From NCBI GenBank assembly GCA_012800685.1, contig JAAZIT010000406.1:1-5645 (forward strand): 5,645 nucleotides of DNA, in the 5' to 3' direction. Shown here one piece after another: positions 5,113 through 5,645 of the stretch. Position 1 is the stretch's first letter. The number at the start of each line of letters is the position of its first letter. The notes under the pieces are model-generated. The model did no database searches. It was not told the origin of the DNA and worked only from the letters and a program-made list of their open reading frames with translations. This DNA comes from Clostridiales bacterium (GTDB taxonomy: Bacteria; Bacillota; Clostridia; Oscillospirales; Ruminococcaceae). The position numbers were made by a program, and so were the translations under genes.

Positions 5113-5645
5113 ATGATAACAGTAAATTACGGTAAAATTTTGGAAAATATTATCCAACATAATACAGAATCGGGGTTGCGGCCTAAGCTTTTAATTCATG
5201 CTTGCTGTGCTCCCTGTTCTAGTTATGTTCTTGAGTATTTAAATGAACATTTTGATATAACTATTTTGTTTTATAACCCTAATATTAATTCGCTAGAAGA
5301 ATTTGATTTTAGATATTTAGAGCTTGTTAGACTTATTGAAGAAATTCCGCTTGGATATGAAATTCATTGCGAAAAAATTGATTTTAATAAAAGCGAATTT
5401 TATAATGCTATAAAAGGATTCGAAAAATCCCCTGAGGGTGGCGAAAGATGTTATAAATGCTATGAGCTTCGGCTAAGAAAAACTGCTGAGTATGCTTATA
5501 AAAATGGTTTTGAATTATTTACTACAACTCTTACAATTAGTCCAATGAAAAATGCAGGAAAGCTAAATGAAATCGGACAACTTGTTTCAAAAGAAACAAA
5601 CGTAGAATTTCTTCCTTCCGATTTTAAAAAGAAAAATGGATATAA
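5113..5645 (+). CDS. queH: Epoxyqueuosine reductase QueH (3' end off the window)
   Basis: QueH (formerly DUF208) catalyses the last step of queuosine synthesis, reducing epoxyqueuosine to queuosine in the wobble position of GUN-anticodon tRNAs. It is an iron-sulfur enzyme unrelated to the cobalamin-dependent QueG. The visible 177 codons show LLIHACCAPCSSYVLEYL (26-43), with the adjacent cysteine pair C31-C32 and C35, then FYNPNI (53-58), GGERCYKCYELRL (109-121) with C113 and C116, FTTTLTISPMKN (136-147) and the start of the FKKKNGY motif (171-177). The Cys-Cys and C-x2-C pairs are the expected cluster ligands. The C-terminal part, usually with a cysteine pair near the end, is cut off. Start ATG 5113 follows AAGGAA with 5 nt spacing; the ATG at 5108 is stopped after two codons. 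It follows the leu terminator, so it is a separate transcription unit. QueH identity is strong from motifs alone. Confidence 0.92.
   Translation, partial: MITVNYGKILENIIQHNTESGLRPKLLIHACCAPCSSYVLEYLNEHFDITILFYNPNINSLEEFDFRYLELVRLIEEIPLGYEIHCEKIDFNKSEFYNAIKGFEKSPEGGERCYKCYELRLRKTAEYAYKNGFELFTTTLTISPMKNAGKLNEIGQLVSKETNVEFLPSDFKKKNGY

Overview
The window looks like a chromosomal segment of a low-G+C, Gram-positive anaerobe, probably a member of the Clostridia (Eubacteriales). The evidence is the AT-rich intergenic DNA, strong AGGAGG-type ribosome binding sites, tRNA genes that encode their own CCA end, a clostridial-style short LeuC/LeuD pair, and a QueH-type queuosine enzyme. This placement is inferred from sequence character; no marker gene fixes a genus.

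Layout from left to right. (1) On the minus strand, positions 1-500 hold a piece of an ankyrin-repeat protein gene. It runs off the left edge, and its 5' end is closed by an in-frame stop just after a good Shine-Dalgarno sequence, so it looks decayed. (2) Two class II serine tRNA genes follow on the minus strand, tRNA-Ser(UGA) at 822-734 and tRNA-Ser(GCU) at 680-591. They have a near-consensus promoter upstream, a wobble-paired hairpin between them and a strong terminator after them. (3) A LysR-type regulator gene (1925-999, minus) is divergent from (4) the operon leuC-leuD-leuB (2088-4967, plus). These encode both subunits of isopropylmalate isomerase and 3-isopropylmalate dehydrogenase, the second and third steps of leucine synthesis. 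The operon ends in a textbook terminator. (5) An epoxyqueuosine reductase gene (queH) starts at 5113 and runs off the right edge.

The most informative non-coding DNA is the lysR-leuC gap (1926-2087). A 25-bp inverted repeat places an extended -10 promoter on each strand, back to back. About 46 bp further from leuC lies a T-N11-A LysR-type box, centred near -65 of the predicted leuC start. This suggests the LysR protein controls leuCDB and represses its own gene, with leucine or a pathway intermediate as a possible ligand. leuA is not in the window, and no T-box or leader-peptide attenuator is visible before leuC.

I see no new defence system, mobile element, CRISPR array or unknown multigene cluster. 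The genes are mostly ordinary housekeeping genes; the unusual material is the regulatory architecture and the broken ankyrin gene.
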